The position numbers were made by a program, and so were the translations under genes. From Nemophila menziesii (lineage: Eukaryota > Streptophyta > Magnoliopsida > Boraginales > Hydrophyllaceae), in NCBI GenBank assembly GCA_029959085.1, contig JARWIR010000005.1, positions 8,744,501 to 8,808,500 of the forward strand: a stretch of 64,000 nt of DNA, given 5' to 3'. Below the pieces are notes generated by a model. That model made no database searches. It saw only the letters and a program-made list of their open reading frames with translations, and was not told the origin of the DNA. How positions within the stretch are numbered: the first letter of the stretch is position 1; each line of letters opens with the position of its first letter. Positions 34,248-45,235 of this stretch are shown one piece after another.

Positions 34248-35477
34248 TTAATCCCTTTCCTCAAATTCAGCCCTCATGTAAGCTTGTGAGTAGATTTCTG
34301 ATGTATATGTATATCTTGTAATCTTGTTTGGACGTCCAGTTATCATAACCAAGGACAAATTGTTCATGGGAACCAAGCTTTCGACATGAGCATGGCGGAC
34401 CATAAAATTAAGATTAAGCTCTTTATGTTTATCATGCAATTCTCCCGTATTAATATTGTAAATCATGATTGCTGATAGTGACTGTAAGACCAATAGCTCC
34501 CCGTTTCGCAACCATCCACAAGGAGCATCAATTATAACAGGGAAAGACCTTAACTGTCTATTAATTCTGGGCAGTATTCTTTCCCATTGTCCATGTCCAG
34601 TTTGTGGATCTTTCAGCAACCAAAACTCAGATGAATAACCTTCTCCTTGCTTAAACAAGCAAAGAGAATTGCCCATTGCAAGAACAAGACCATCTTTAGG
34701 TTTATACAAAAAATTAGTATAATTATCAATATTCGATAGAGGAGGAAGAGGAAGTTGCTGCCTAAATGTTTCAGTTTCCATATCAAAACAAAGGATAAAT
34801 CGAACTTCTTTAGTCTGTACCCAATACAAGTAACTTCCTATAGAAATTGAGGACATGTAGCATAAATTCTCAGAAGGTGATGTTAATTGACTCATATCAA
34901 CCTTTCTCCACTCCTTATCAACACCTAACGTTAATATAAACATTCTCCTTGCTAGGTACAAAACTTTGTATACCCTAGATGCGGAAGCATATACAAGGTA
35001 CCACTGACCACGCGTAGTATTGGAAGTCGCAACCGGAGGGAGGGGCAAGTACTGTTTCGTAACAAGATTTGCAACATAACTGGCCCAATAAGAATCGCGA
35101 TATCGACGACAAACTACTAAAACTAACCCATTACAACTCGCACGAATCCTATCAACACACTTAAAGTTTAGCTCCTTCACCTCAATACCACAATCATGCT
35201 CTGATATTGGTTTAATAATATAACTTTTCTTGCCTCGAGTGGACAAGGATAAGAGACCACTTGTTGCGTTTTGGAGTTGGAGGTGGGATGAAATAAAAGC
35301 AGGGGATTGGATAATGTTATACCATTCCTTACAAACAAATCTCATTACATTGTATAATACGTTTGCATGAAGGCGAACAAGGATAATCATTACCAGATCA
35401 TCCGGAAGATACTTTTGGCTTTCCGTGCTCCTCCTCTTACCTCCACACTTGTCTATATTCATCTTCATCTGCTTCAT
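34248..35477 (-). CDS. F-box protein, copy 2 (409 aa)
   Basis: Near-identical to the F-box gene at 21706-22926, with a three-residue longer N-terminus (MKQMKMN) from a local GATGAAGCA duplication at the start. The F-box (LPDDLVMIILVRL..VCKEW) and the C-terminal associated region are intact and the frame is open. Most differences are single substitutions, but six fall within about 19 bp near 35094-35112 and change GPQFHYSYW to CRRYRDSYW. It is presumably an SCF substrate receptor. A leader intron is likely, with an acceptor just before the ATG and a CATCAG-like donor region near 35720. Confidence 0.85.
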   Translation of the reverse strand: MKQMKMNIDKCGGKRRSTESQKYLPDDLVMIILVRLHANVLYNVMRFVCKEWYNIIQSPAFISSHLQLQNATSGLLSLSTRGKKSYIIKPISEHDCGIEVKELNFKCVDRIRASCNGLVLVVCRRYRDSYWASYVANLVTKQYLPLPPVATSNTTRGQWYLVYASASRVYKVLYLARRMFILTLGVDKEWRKVDMSQLTSPSENLCYMSSISIGSYLYWVQTKEVRFILCFDMETETFRQQLPLPPLSNIDNYTNFLYKPKDGLVLAMGNSLCLFKQGEGYSSEFWLLKDPQTGHGQWERILPRINRQLRSFPVIIDAPCGWLRNGELLVLQSLSAIMIYNINTGELHDKHKELNLNFMVRHAHVESLVPMNNLSLVMITGRPNKITRYTYTSEIYSQAYMRAEFEERD

Positions 35478-35949
35478 CTGCTATTATACGGAAAAGAATA
35501 GAAAAAATAATTGTCAGATAATTGCTCAATATTACAGATTCATTACAACAATTACAAAATAATCAACACTCACACAATCTATTACAAGCGAGTCGTTCAT
35601 TCGAGTTTAAATTTCAAAGAGATAAAGATGAGTATAACAAAATTTATTCAAAAAAACTATATTAGAAAACAGATACAAAAATATATATCAATAATCCCTG
35701 ATATATTCGATAAAATTACCTGATGCGGAGAGTTTTATTCAAACGTTTTTAAATCTCTTTATTTCTAAAAGGTTTGGCTGGAGAAGAATTAAGCTCAGTG
35801 GGGACAAAAACTAGGCACTTTTTTTCTGGTATTTTTTCTGGTAAATAAGTTGTATCCTACGTCTTATAAACCCTTAATAGTCATTAAGGCCTTAAGACTT
35901 TTGTCATATGGATTAGACTTCGACTTTTTATTTTCTCCTTAAACGGGGT

Positions 35950-35952
<3 letters not shown>

Positions 35953-36027
<75 letters not shown>
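35953..36027. repeat. (AT)n microsatellite, about 37 repeats
   Basis: A pure AT dinucleotide run of about 75 bp. The matching place in copy 1 (near 23422-23440) has only a short interrupted run. Confidence 0.95.
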
Positions 36028-36030
<3 letters not shown>

Positions 36031-36189
36031 ATAATAATCCAAAAAGTATTTAAATAAAATTTTAATATTACTTAAACAAACTCTTCCTTAAAATATCGTA
36101 TGATCTATATGGAAAATACTTCCAAAAGAATACTTCTATGAATGATGCAATACAAATATATAACACATGTCTCATGTTCTTTTTTATAT

Positions 36190-36358
36190 CATGGGTGTTC
36201 GGGTCTGCTTACTCGCAGCACGACTATCCTGGATTCGATTCGAACCTTATACTTCTTACTTTACTTCCTTTTAAGGGTTCAAGAAATAATAAGGTTGAGG
36301 AGATTCGAACCCTGTACCCTTCTAGATGAAAGACAAAGTCCTGACCATTGAGCTAGTC
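36190..36358 (-). mobile_element. tRNA-derived SINE-like repeat, copy 2
   Basis: The minus strand has A-box-like TAGCTCAATGGTC and B-box GGTTCGAATC, as in copy 1 but with an A box closer to consensus. It is part of segmental duplication A. Confidence 0.6.
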
Positions 36359-36497
36359 CCAATAGTTCATATCTATATGGATAAGGTTCCTTTATTGAGC
36401 TAGCCCCAATAATAAGGCTGAAGATACTTTTACTCAATACTATTTCAATATGGATAAGGTTCAACAGCACCAGAAATTGTCTCATTCGATACTAAGA

Positions 36498-36500
<3 letters not shown>

Positions 36501-36562
<62 letters not shown>
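36501..36562. repeat. (TA)n microsatellite, about 31 repeats
   Basis: A pure TA run of about 62 bp; copy 1 has about 12 bp at the matching place (near 23921). The open frames encoding YIYIYI are artefacts of the repeat. Confidence 0.95.
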
Positions 36563-36566
<4 letters not shown>

Positions 36567-36659
36567 AGAGATAAAGACACACAAGATAAACAACACCCCA
36601 TATTCTCGCTATTGAGTTTCTTCTCAAGAAAATAACACCCGAGCAAAAGATCGAATCTA

Positions 36660-36954
36660 ACTGATGAAAATAGTATATTTAGCTATTTTGCATAACGCAG
36701 GGACTAATGAAGTAATTTTCAGAGGTACCAACCTATACAACATAAGACCAGTTCCATCTGCACCAAATGGCCCATCCTTCTTTTTCTCTTTCTCGGCATC
36801 ACGATCAATTTTGGAGTTGTTCAAGTTGCTGATCAACAAAATCCGGAACTAAATGAGGATGACCCACTAAAATTTGCGACAAAAACTGTCCCACCGGAGA
36901 TTCCATCTGAAGTGGTGCAATGGGAAAATCCGGTGAATCATTGAGGCTTTAAGT
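36660..36954 (-). pseudogene. DUF760 gene fragment, copy 2
   Basis: The same DUF760 segment as at 24026-24322 (ESPVGQFLSQI.., then DRDAEKEK after the same frameshift). The shared frameshift shows it was already dead before the duplication. Confidence 0.83.
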
Positions 36955-36958
36955 ACAC

Positions 36959-37391
36959 TGAAAATTTTTGTAAGAAAGATTATATTTTCTGTGTATTTCT
37001 CTTATGAAGGTTACATACTTATATAGTTAAATACAAACGATAAACTAAGAAAATTAATCAATCTAAATTAGTGTAGAATCAATCTAAGATAGTCTAGAAT
37101 CAATAGAATCAATGTAATATAGTTTAGAATCAATCTAAGATATTTACACTAATCGTAGATATACTTTCTATCTTTAACACTCCTCCTCAAGTTGGAGTAT
37201 ATATGTCTAACATACCCAACTTGTTACATATAGTATTAATTGGGGTTTTAGGAAGAGGCTTGGTTAGAATGTCAACGAGTTGGAGATTTTTCCGAACGTG
37301 GACGAGTTGAATACATGGGGGACAAGAAGATGTTCCTATGACAAAATCTCTAGTCAAATGACAATCCACCTCAATATGCTTCGTCCTCTCA
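36959..37391 (-). mobile_element. Copia 3' end: RNase H tail, PPT and 3' LTR (copy 2)
   Basis: The LTR spans 37179 down to 36959 (about 221 bp) on the minus strand, preceded by GAGGAGGAG and by an RNase H tail encoding VDCHLTRDFVIG and VDILTKPLPKTP, then CNKLGMLDIYTPT. It joins CACTA sequence at about 37392, exactly as in copy 1. Confidence 0.83.
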
Positions 37392-40300
37392 TGAAAGACT
37401 TGTCACCGCATAAGCGGAAAATATTTCTTGACTGGTTGAAGGCACAGAAGTTTGCCGATGGTTTTGCATCTAGTTTGAGAAATAATGTTCAAAGTGATAC
37501 GAGTAAGATTATTGGAATGAAATCTCATGACTGTCACGCGATGATGCAGTATCTTTTCGTGGCTAGTATCCCCAGGCTTATTGAAGATAAATCGATTAGC
37601 GATGCGATTATTGGGTTAGCTAACGTGTTTAGAGTCATCTGTAAGAAAATATCAGTAGGAAAGAGTTAGAATCGGGTAAGACGGGAGTGGTTGAAGTTAT
37701 GTGTAGACTGGATTTGATTTTGCCTCCCGCATTTTTCGATATAATGATCCACTTGGTTATACACTTATACGATGAAGCTTTATTAGGGGGACCGGTTCAA
37801 ATGCGTTGGATGTACCCGTTTAAGTTGTATTTAAAGAAGTTAAAGGAATGCATACGAACACCGGCTAGGCCAGAGGGTTCAATCGCCGAGGGATACGCCG
37901 TAGAAGAGACTTTGACTTTCATATCGCGTTATCTGCAAGAAGAAAAAACAAAGTTTAACGAACCGGGTAGATGGTGGAGGCAAAGGTGTGATAAATAAAT
38001 AGATAAATAAAGATAATAATAAAGAGTCACACACCCTTGAGAACCACGGAACTCACTGCAAGTATCACAGATCGTTTGCAAGTTTTAATGATAAGTCAAG
38101 TTCGTTCGGAGGGATTGTATCCGTTAGATCAATTTATGTTTAACAAGCGTAGATGAATTTAGATGTTTAGAATAAAATATAAAAAGATAAATAACTATCT
38201 AATGCGAATAAATAAATAAAACAAATAACTAAAACAAATAACTAAATATGAATGTAAGTCAAATAGATTAGGATTACTAGGTCTATTACTAAATTGTTAT
38301 TCTAACCTGTCACATTAAGCATTATATATTAACCAGGATTCTAAATTCTACCTAGCCTTTTCTAAACTTAGGAGCAACCTCTCCACTACTAGGGATTCCT
38401 AAGTAATGATTGGTGATTAAATCAAACCTTAATGGCTATCTAGTTACACTAGACGATTATGTGGTGTTGTCAATAACTAAGATTAATCCTAAGATTGGCC
38501 AAATCTAGGGAAATAAGTCAAAACACATAATACAATATATGCCAAGCTTAATCAATTAAAATAACAAATAGTATTTAAAGACAAAATAATAATCCAACAA
38601 TTAAAAGTAAACTTACTAAATAAAAGCTTAGAAATATGGTTGAGAATAGATCTATAGCTAATTACTCTAAATATAGAGAAGGTGAGATGTAGAAGAGGAG
38701 CTTGTCACTTCTCCAATCTTCTTCTTCTTGTCTTCCTCTACAGGTCAACTTGCTTCTTGGATGAATAACTTGATTCTAAGGATGAATATTAATGTAAAGG
38801 ACTAACCTATTGTTTAAAACTAAGAAAATATAAGTAAAGACTAAGCCTATACTTTGCAACTGAGCAAGGACATGTTTACAATGATAAGAGGGTGTATTTA
38901 TAGGTATCTTGGAAGCCACAATTCGTTTTCTTGAAGGAGAAGTAAGTGGTGGACTCCAAGCCCAACTCTAATTCGTATGGAAATAAAGATAAACACTGCT
39001 GGACCGTTTTGAGCATATCTTCTTCGTTATTGGTCGGTTTTTGCTCCATAATATACCAAAAGAATCGCAACAGAATTATCTTGCCCCTAAAGAAGGAAAT
39101 TACCAAAATCGGCCTATTTCTTAGGTAAAAACGCATATCTTTGGACGTGTTATGCAGAATCCTAGATTAACGCAGCTTTTCCTTTTCCATCTTTTTAGCT
39201 TTTATTTCCTTATCTCCAATTCCCATGCTAATCTCTTTCCATAAGTTGTTGTCTTTGACTTGGACTCTAATTAAGCTCCATAATTATCTTTAAAGTTTCA
39301 CACTAAATAAATAATTAAACCCAATATGCTCTAAAAATATTATTTTACTAAATCAAGTCTCAAAATAGGAAAGTGTAGCATTTCTCAAGAAAATCGACTA
39401 TAATGACTTCTAAATCACTAAAAATGATGTCTCATCCTAATATAAATCTATCATAAATGAGGAGACATCAGTAGATATATCGAGACTGTAGCTCAACCTA
39501 AAGATTTATCCGTATTTAAGAGGCAGTGTACTCCACTAGGTAAAAAAGAGTTTGGTGTTCTGTAATACGTAGAGAAGGAGAAAATCAATTGGTACATCCT
39601 ACTTAATTGCAACGAGATTTAACATTTAATTACGTAAGTAGATCATTTGGATTTATAATTTTTTGCATTCGTTACGAAAAAAGTATTGACTTTAGTCTTC
39701 AAATGTGCAGAGAACACAAAACCACGCTATCGGGCCCTGTGGCCGATAAAGAGAGGAAACAGTGACAAAATTTCCGAGATTGGTTTACGCATAAGGTATA
39801 GATCCATTCAAATATCAAAGTAAGCATCAATGCTAGACATTAGTGTGATATTTTATTCTTGTTTATAGGTTTATGAAATAAAATATGTCGGTGATGCATT
39901 TGCTACCCATGCGATGATATCATTGGTTAGTAAGTCTCATGGTCCGGTTTATAAATACGATTCATGTGTTGTGAACGGTGTCAAACGGGTTACTTGTGAA
40001 ATAAGAGAAAAAAGAGTGACTCGGGATTACAGAGTATGTACCACGTATGAAGGGAAACCGTATTACGGTTAATTAGTCAAGATTGTAAAGGTAACAATTT
40101 ATGGTGGTTGTTTTGTTGTGTTATTCAAGTGTGGTATACCACGAGCACTGCGAGGATAGAGAATTAGGTAACCTTTATTAACACATCTAGTTGTTTTGGA
40201 GATAAGAACCATACATCTTAGTGACGCAAGAACAAAAATGTTTTACATTGATGAGATTAATTCAAGGAAAACAAAAAAAGGTGGAAAGTTGTTTGGAAAA

Positions 40301-40600
40301 TCAATGATCGGGATGGATGGAGTCTCGAGTTATGGGGTGCAGAATCACTAACTACTGAAAACGAGAGTATCACGATTCCTTTGGTGAACACGGAGACGGA
40401 TTGCTCACAGCTACACTTGACAATTGGTGAGGAGATCCAGTTGGACCCTTCTCTATTGCATGTAGATTTACTTATTGATGAAGACGATGAGTTTTTGGAC
40501 AACACGATGGACAAGTATACCGATGATGAAATAAAGGAACCAATCTACGTTCATAGTGATGAGGAAGTTGTTGACACGAGTGGTTACAAAACGGATTAAA
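37392..40600 (+). pseudogene. CACTA (En/Spm) transposase, 3' part, split by a solo LTR
   Basis: 37392-37650 encodes FLDWLKAQKFADGF and GMKSHDCHAMMQYLF. After a break, 37687-37971 encodes LPPAFFDIMIHLVIHL, LGGPVQMRWMYPF and RPEGSIAEGYAVEE, the DUF4218 domain. A 1499-bp solo LTR interrupts at 37972-39470; across it the reading frame is continuous. 39475-40080 then carries the downstream part with several stops, including a DUF4216-like stretch (GPVYKYDSCVVNGVKR). 40260-40600 encodes a C-terminal acidic tail (DEDDEFLDN). The catalytic N-terminal part is absent. The frame is decayed and the gene is not functional. Confidence 0.87.
37972..39470 (-). mobile_element. Solo LTR, 1499 bp, inside the CACTA transposase
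   Basis: In minus orientation it begins TGATGTCTCCTC and ends GCCTCCACCA, with target duplication GTAGA at 37967-37971 and 39471-39475. Removing it restores an unbroken DUF4218 reading frame, which confirms the boundaries. It has no internal coding and no similarity to the other LTR families here. The size and ends fit a gypsy- or copia-type LTR; the superfamily is unknown. Confidence 0.88.
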
Positions 40601-40814
40601 GTGTTTTATTATATATTTATTGTTTTGTGTAGTCAATTTTGTGTTTTATTTGAAATTTATTATTTAAGTTTGATGATTTGTTATGATTAAGTGTTTTGAT
40701 TATGTGGAATTGATTAGATCACTATTTTTTATTGTATAAGAGGTGTTTAAACATTAAAACTGTTCTTTACAATTTTAAAAAATGAAAAAAAAATAAAAAA
40801 AAAAATATCATTAG

Positions 40815-40842
40815 CGACTAGTTCATGCGTATGAACTAGTCG
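40815..40842. repeat. Perfect 12-bp-arm hairpin at the CACTA/copia border
   Basis: CGACTAGTTCAT and its exact inverse flank a 4-base loop (GCGT). TTAGCGACTAGT resembles the subterminal repeats of plant CACTA elements. The right arm also reads as codons of the adjoining copia gag remnant. Confidence 0.6.
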
Positions 40843-41004
40843 AGAAAGAGTTAAAGGTCATATGGGGAACCCTCGAGAAGAAATATGGGGCTGATGATCC
40901 CGGTAAAAAGAAATACGTCACCGGTAACTGGTATAACTTCATTCTTACCGATCAGAAACCTATGACTGAACAACTTCATGGGTATAAAAACCTACGCGTG
41001 GAGG

Positions 41005-42164
41005 TGTTAGCCTCACCTTGTTTTTATTCCTGTTTTAATATTCGACAAATCATCATTTAAACTAAAATTCATTTGGTATCACTTTTAAAGGTTTTCCAAA
41101 ACCCCTCATTAGATTAGTTGTCTTTAAATCCTTGATCTTAAGCTTGAGCTTCAAAAGAACAGCGTCGCGGTACACCGGACAAGAGCTGCGGTACACCGCA
41201 GTACCACTGACCAAAGGCGCGGTACATAGGCTAGTCCGACCAGTAAGCTAAGAAAATGTGCGGTACACCGGACTGAGGCGCGGTACACCGGACTGAGGCA
41301 CGGACCAGGAACACGGTGCATAGGATAGCCCGTCAGTTTGCTATGAAATCAAGACGAGGGATTTTGCGGTGCACCGGACCATACCCGCGGTACACCGCGA
41401 GAAAGGGTTTCTGCACTATTACTAGAGGACAAAGCTTATATCAGTTGGAGTTAAAATAGATCCGTTAGATAGAAGCCTTTTGACCGTTGGAAGCTTATTT
41501 CAGCTATAAATTGAAGCTCATTCAAGACACGACTCATCCCTTCAATCTACCAATCTTAAGAGCAATTAATATTATCATTCAAGAAGGTTTCAAAGGAGCA
41601 TTCAAGTCATATTCATTCCTCAAGCTACATAGTTTATATCCACTCATTTAGGAGTTTAGTTACAAGCTTTTATAGCACCCCTAAACACTTTTCCTTTCCT
41701 CTTAGTTCTTGTAATAGATTAAGAGAGTAGTGTGAGTATAGGTTTTATACTTGGTTCCTTGTGTTGGTGATAACACAAGAGTATTTCCTTCAAGGTTTTT
41801 GAAGTGGTTGTAATGGGTTTGTAAACTCACCCGGGTTAAAGAGTTACGAAGATTAGTGAGAATCTTGCAAATACTAAGGAGGCTTCCTTAGGTAGTGGAT
41901 GTAGGGAAACCGAACCACTATACATCGTTGTGTATCTTTCTATCCCTACACTCTTTACTTTTCCGCACTCTATATGCTTGATAAAATGCTTACATGAATA
42001 GTTTGATAATATTGTCTTTTAGGATTATCTAGTTTTTAACTATTTAGTTTGCTAAAACAATAGGATTCAAATTAGCTTTTAATTTCATTTACTTGAAATA
42101 AAATTAGCCGATTAATTTCAATTGTCCTATTCAACCCCCCTTCTAGGACGCATATAGAATATCA
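41005..42164 (+). mobile_element. Solo LTR, 1160 bp, same family as the element at 444-6424
   Basis: It begins TGTTAGCC and ends GAATATCA, with target duplication GGAGG at 41000-41004 and 42165-42169. Its sequence follows the LTRs at 444 and 5068 in reverse complement, for example GTGGATGTAGGGAAACCGAA. It carries about nine GC-rich CGGTRCACCG-type units at 41160-41400. It interrupts the copia gag, and the gag frame is continuous across the empty site. Confidence 0.92.
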
Positions 42165-43639
42165 GGAGGTAATCGCCGAAAGCATAAATATATATGGTGT
42201 TTTACAAGCCAGTATCTTGCTTGAGAAACTTTCGCCATCTTGGAGTGAATATCGTAACCATCTCAAACACAAAAAGAAGGAAATGACTCTCCAAGAACTC
42301 ATCAACCATATGCAAGTTGAAGAAGTCAATCGAATCAAGGATACATACCTCTCTTTCCCTCCTCGTTCTTTAAAAGCTAACCTTGTCGAAAGCTCTGTCC
42401 AAGGTAACAAGGACAGGTTCGAAGGAAATGGAAAACAACATGGCGCAAACAATTCCAAATATGGGGAAATAAGAACCGAAACAACTCCAACAAACAAGGC
42501 GGAAGATTCAAAACATCTGGTAAGATTCAGAAACCTAAGGGTGCTTGTTATTATTGTGGTATAGAAGGACACAAAAAATTTTAGCGTACGCTTAGAGCTG
42601 TTCTTGATCCAAACATGTTGCAAACCTAACCGGAACTGAAGAAATAATCGCCGCGGTAATAGTTCAGGCTTGCTTGGTGGAAAATAAAAGCGAGTGAATC
42701 CTTGACACCGGGGCTTCACGACACTTCTGCGTAAACAAAACTTTGTTCAAAAAGTTTGAGGAAGCAACCAATGGTGAATGTGTGTACCTGGGTGACTCAT
42801 CCACTACTACGGTCCTTTGGAAAGGACAGGTTACCCTCAAACTCACTTCTGGTAAGACCTTTAAGTTAAACGATATTCTTTTCGTCGCCTCGCTCCGTAG
42901 GAACTTGGTTTCTGGAGCTCTTCTTAATAAAGTGGGACTGAAACTAATTTTCAAGGGGGGAAATAATTATTACCAAAAATGATGAGTTTGTGGGAAAGGG
43001 TATTTACATAATAGTTTGTTTGTTTTAAATAATGTAACCCATGACTAGTACCAAAATGATGAGTTTGTGGGGAAGGGTTTTTTTTAAATACGGGTTTGTG
43101 TGGTTGAACCTTGTAACCTCTAATAAGGACATTTTTAATTCTATTTATCTTTGAATGTTTAGATGTGTGGAATGGTAGATTAGGCTATCTTTCTTTTCTC
43201 TTTTATTAAAAGGCTAAAAATCCCTTGGACTAATAAGGTCGACGACTTTATAAAACATATGATATGTGTAGAGTCCAAACTCGCAGGAAAACGGCCTTTT
43301 AATATGAAACCACGAAAATTCTAAACTACTAGAATTAGTACATTTGGACCTAAAACTTTTTACAAAATCCGCTAGTAAAGGAGAAAAACCATACTATATA
43401 ACCTTCATAGGTGACTATTTTAGGTTTATGAGAGTATATCTCCTTAAACTAAAAGTGAAACGGGACATGTGCTTATAAAATGTAAGTCCGAGCTTGAAAA
43501 CCAACTATTTTTCTCAATCAAAAGACTAATGGCGCGAATGTTGTTCTGAATTACTTAAAATAGCTTTGTGATATTAACGAAATTATCAACAAACTCATTG
43601 CCTTACAAACCCCTAGGTAATGACATAGCTATAGGCTAT

Positions 43640-44120
43640 GATAATTCGATTATGGCCCACTAACTCAAATGTGGGGGTGTTTAGCAAATATTACCCGAGT
43701 TCTAAGTGCGGTCACAGTTGGACCAAATACAATAGACTCAATACTCAGGGATATGACAGGATTGTATAAATCGTCTTAATGAATTCATAGCCACTCGTGG
43801 TGGTCCTATTGAGAAAAACTTGATGAACTCACTCATAAGGCGTATCATTCTAGAAAGAACACGCGGACGAGTGTTCAACTCATAATGAATTCATAGCCAT
43901 TATATGATGGTCCTTTAGAGAAGGACTTGATGAATTCACGGTCAAAAGTAAAACTCGACATTCATGATAGAAGTTAAGGATACGTACTTAAATATATCAT
44001 ATGAATAAGTCCAAAAAGTTCATGGCCCGCAAGGGGTGGTCCTTAGAGAAGGACTTGATGAACTAACTGAAGGGTGATGTTAAAGGGAACCATAACTTTT
44101 AGTAGGGTAGAGTATGTGAT
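43640..44120 (+). repeat. Triple repeat in the copia 3' untranslated region
   Basis: Three units near 43780-43835, 43890-43942 and 44015-44065 share TTCATAGCC/TTCATGGCC, GGTGGTCCT, GAGAAGGACTTGATGAA. Unit spacing is about 110-125 bp. No coding is seen in this stretch. Confidence 0.65.
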
Positions 44121-44301
44121 GTGAGGGTCTCGATCGAAAACCGTTAAGTTCAAGAGTATGTTCACTTATATGGAATTTGGTGGTTGCCTCACTTCACTAC
44201 GTGTCAATTCAAATCGAAAGATATTGTCACTTAAGTACAATAAATACTGACAATTATGGAAACCTGTTCACCTTCTTTCCCAAAGACCCTGAGTGGGAGA
44301 T

Positions 44302-45235
44302 TGTTGGAATTTATAATTAATCCAAGTGTGTTTAAATCATTTAAAACAAGACGTTAATTTTAATTCTTTTCATGTTCTTGTGGGAGAAGTGGAAAAGACA
44401 CTTTTTGTGAAAAAAATGTCCCACATAGGAGCAGAGATAGAAAATACATTGCTTAAAATAGCTTACCTATCTATTCCTACAAAAAGCTCTAAAGGCTATG
44501 AAAGCCAAAAGAGAAAATGCAAAGCTCCACACGCGCACACTACCACCACCACCCGCCTGGCCCGGCGACAGCGACGGGGACGACATGGGCCGTGGGTCGT
44601 GGGCTCGTGGGGGAGTTGGGGAGTTTGGGAGTCAAAAAATGAAAAATGAAACTAGTTTTTCGAAAGAGGCTCTAGTGGAAGATGACTAGTTCTTATAATG
44701 GTCGGTGGCAATTCAAATCCTTCCAGCCAGAAGAGAAACGACCACCAATTACGCACCAGAAGACAATGGTCCACCAATTACGCACTAGTCAACTGTTACA
44801 AAAATTGGTCAACGCGGGAATAAACCAAGTCAACATAGTGTCCAGGTTCATTGTTATAAATTAAAACGTATAACATATGTTTAAATCGATCAAGGGTCAA
44901 TTATGGAGACAATCAAGGGTATTAATTGAGACGTTTCTGATAAGACTCTTCTCACCTACTCTCCTATAAATACAAACTCCTTCCCACTTGTCTAAGCTAC
45001 GAAATCAATCAGAAAAAACAAAATAAATATCTCTCGCTTTAAAATATTTTGTATTAGAATAGAATTTCTCTTAGAGATAACCGATACGCCGAAATATCTT
45101 TTTAACAACCTCCGTGTATTGTTTTTTTTTTATTCCGTGTAAGTATTTTGTTTGAATATTTGATTGTTGTAATAGACTAGATTTTACTTTAATCGTAATA
45201 TTTATTTTTAAGTTACCATTTCTGCTGTTTTTCCT
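44302..45235 (+). repeat. 3' LTR of the decayed copia element
   Basis: It begins TGTTGGAATTT right after the purine tract at 44301. It contains a CACCACCACC..GGCGAC block and GTCAAAAAATGAAAAATG, both shared with the solo LTR at 33550. A TATAAATA lies near 44965, and TCTTAGAGATAACCGATACGCCG is similar to the solo LTR too. The right end is uncertain; I did not find a clear CA end or duplication. Confidence 0.7.

Larger units (their letters stand above)
32460..37640. repeat. Segmental duplication A, copy 2
   Basis: Colinear with 20500-25012, with later changes: a solo LTR at 33550-34105, AT microsatellites expanded at 35953-36027 and 36501-36562, and no LINE-tail insert in the F-box leader. The CACTA homology continues beyond the shared end. 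Confidence 0.93.
40830..44301 (+). mobile_element. Decayed copia element: gag, protease, part of integrase
   Basis: Plus-strand remnants in order. The gag segment VIWGTLEKKYGADD..YVTGNW lies at 40860-40935. After a solo LTR (41005-42164) gag continues with ILLEKLSPSWSEYRNHLKHK and QELINHMQVEE. A broken zinc knuckle CYYCGIEGHKK lies near 42545. The protease LDTGASRHFC lies near 42700, then a DILFVASLRRNLVSG segment. A frayed integrase region runs to about 43620. Reverse transcriptase and RNase H are missing by internal deletion. From 43640 a 3' untranslated stretch with three repeats leads to the purine tract GAGTGGGAGAT and the 3' LTR at 44302. The 5' LTR is absent. Confidence 0.85.

Noticed and set aside
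36445..36635. YIYIYI-encoding frames
   Set aside because: They are pure TA microsatellite.
43778..44065. A CRISPR-like array from the three spaced repeats
   Set aside because: Only three imperfect units, in a plant retroelement's 3' region, with no cas genes and irregular spacing.
44326..44689. 107-codon frame with histidine/threonine run
   Set aside because: It lies within the copia 3' LTR and repeats the CACCACC block also found in the solo LTR at 33550.
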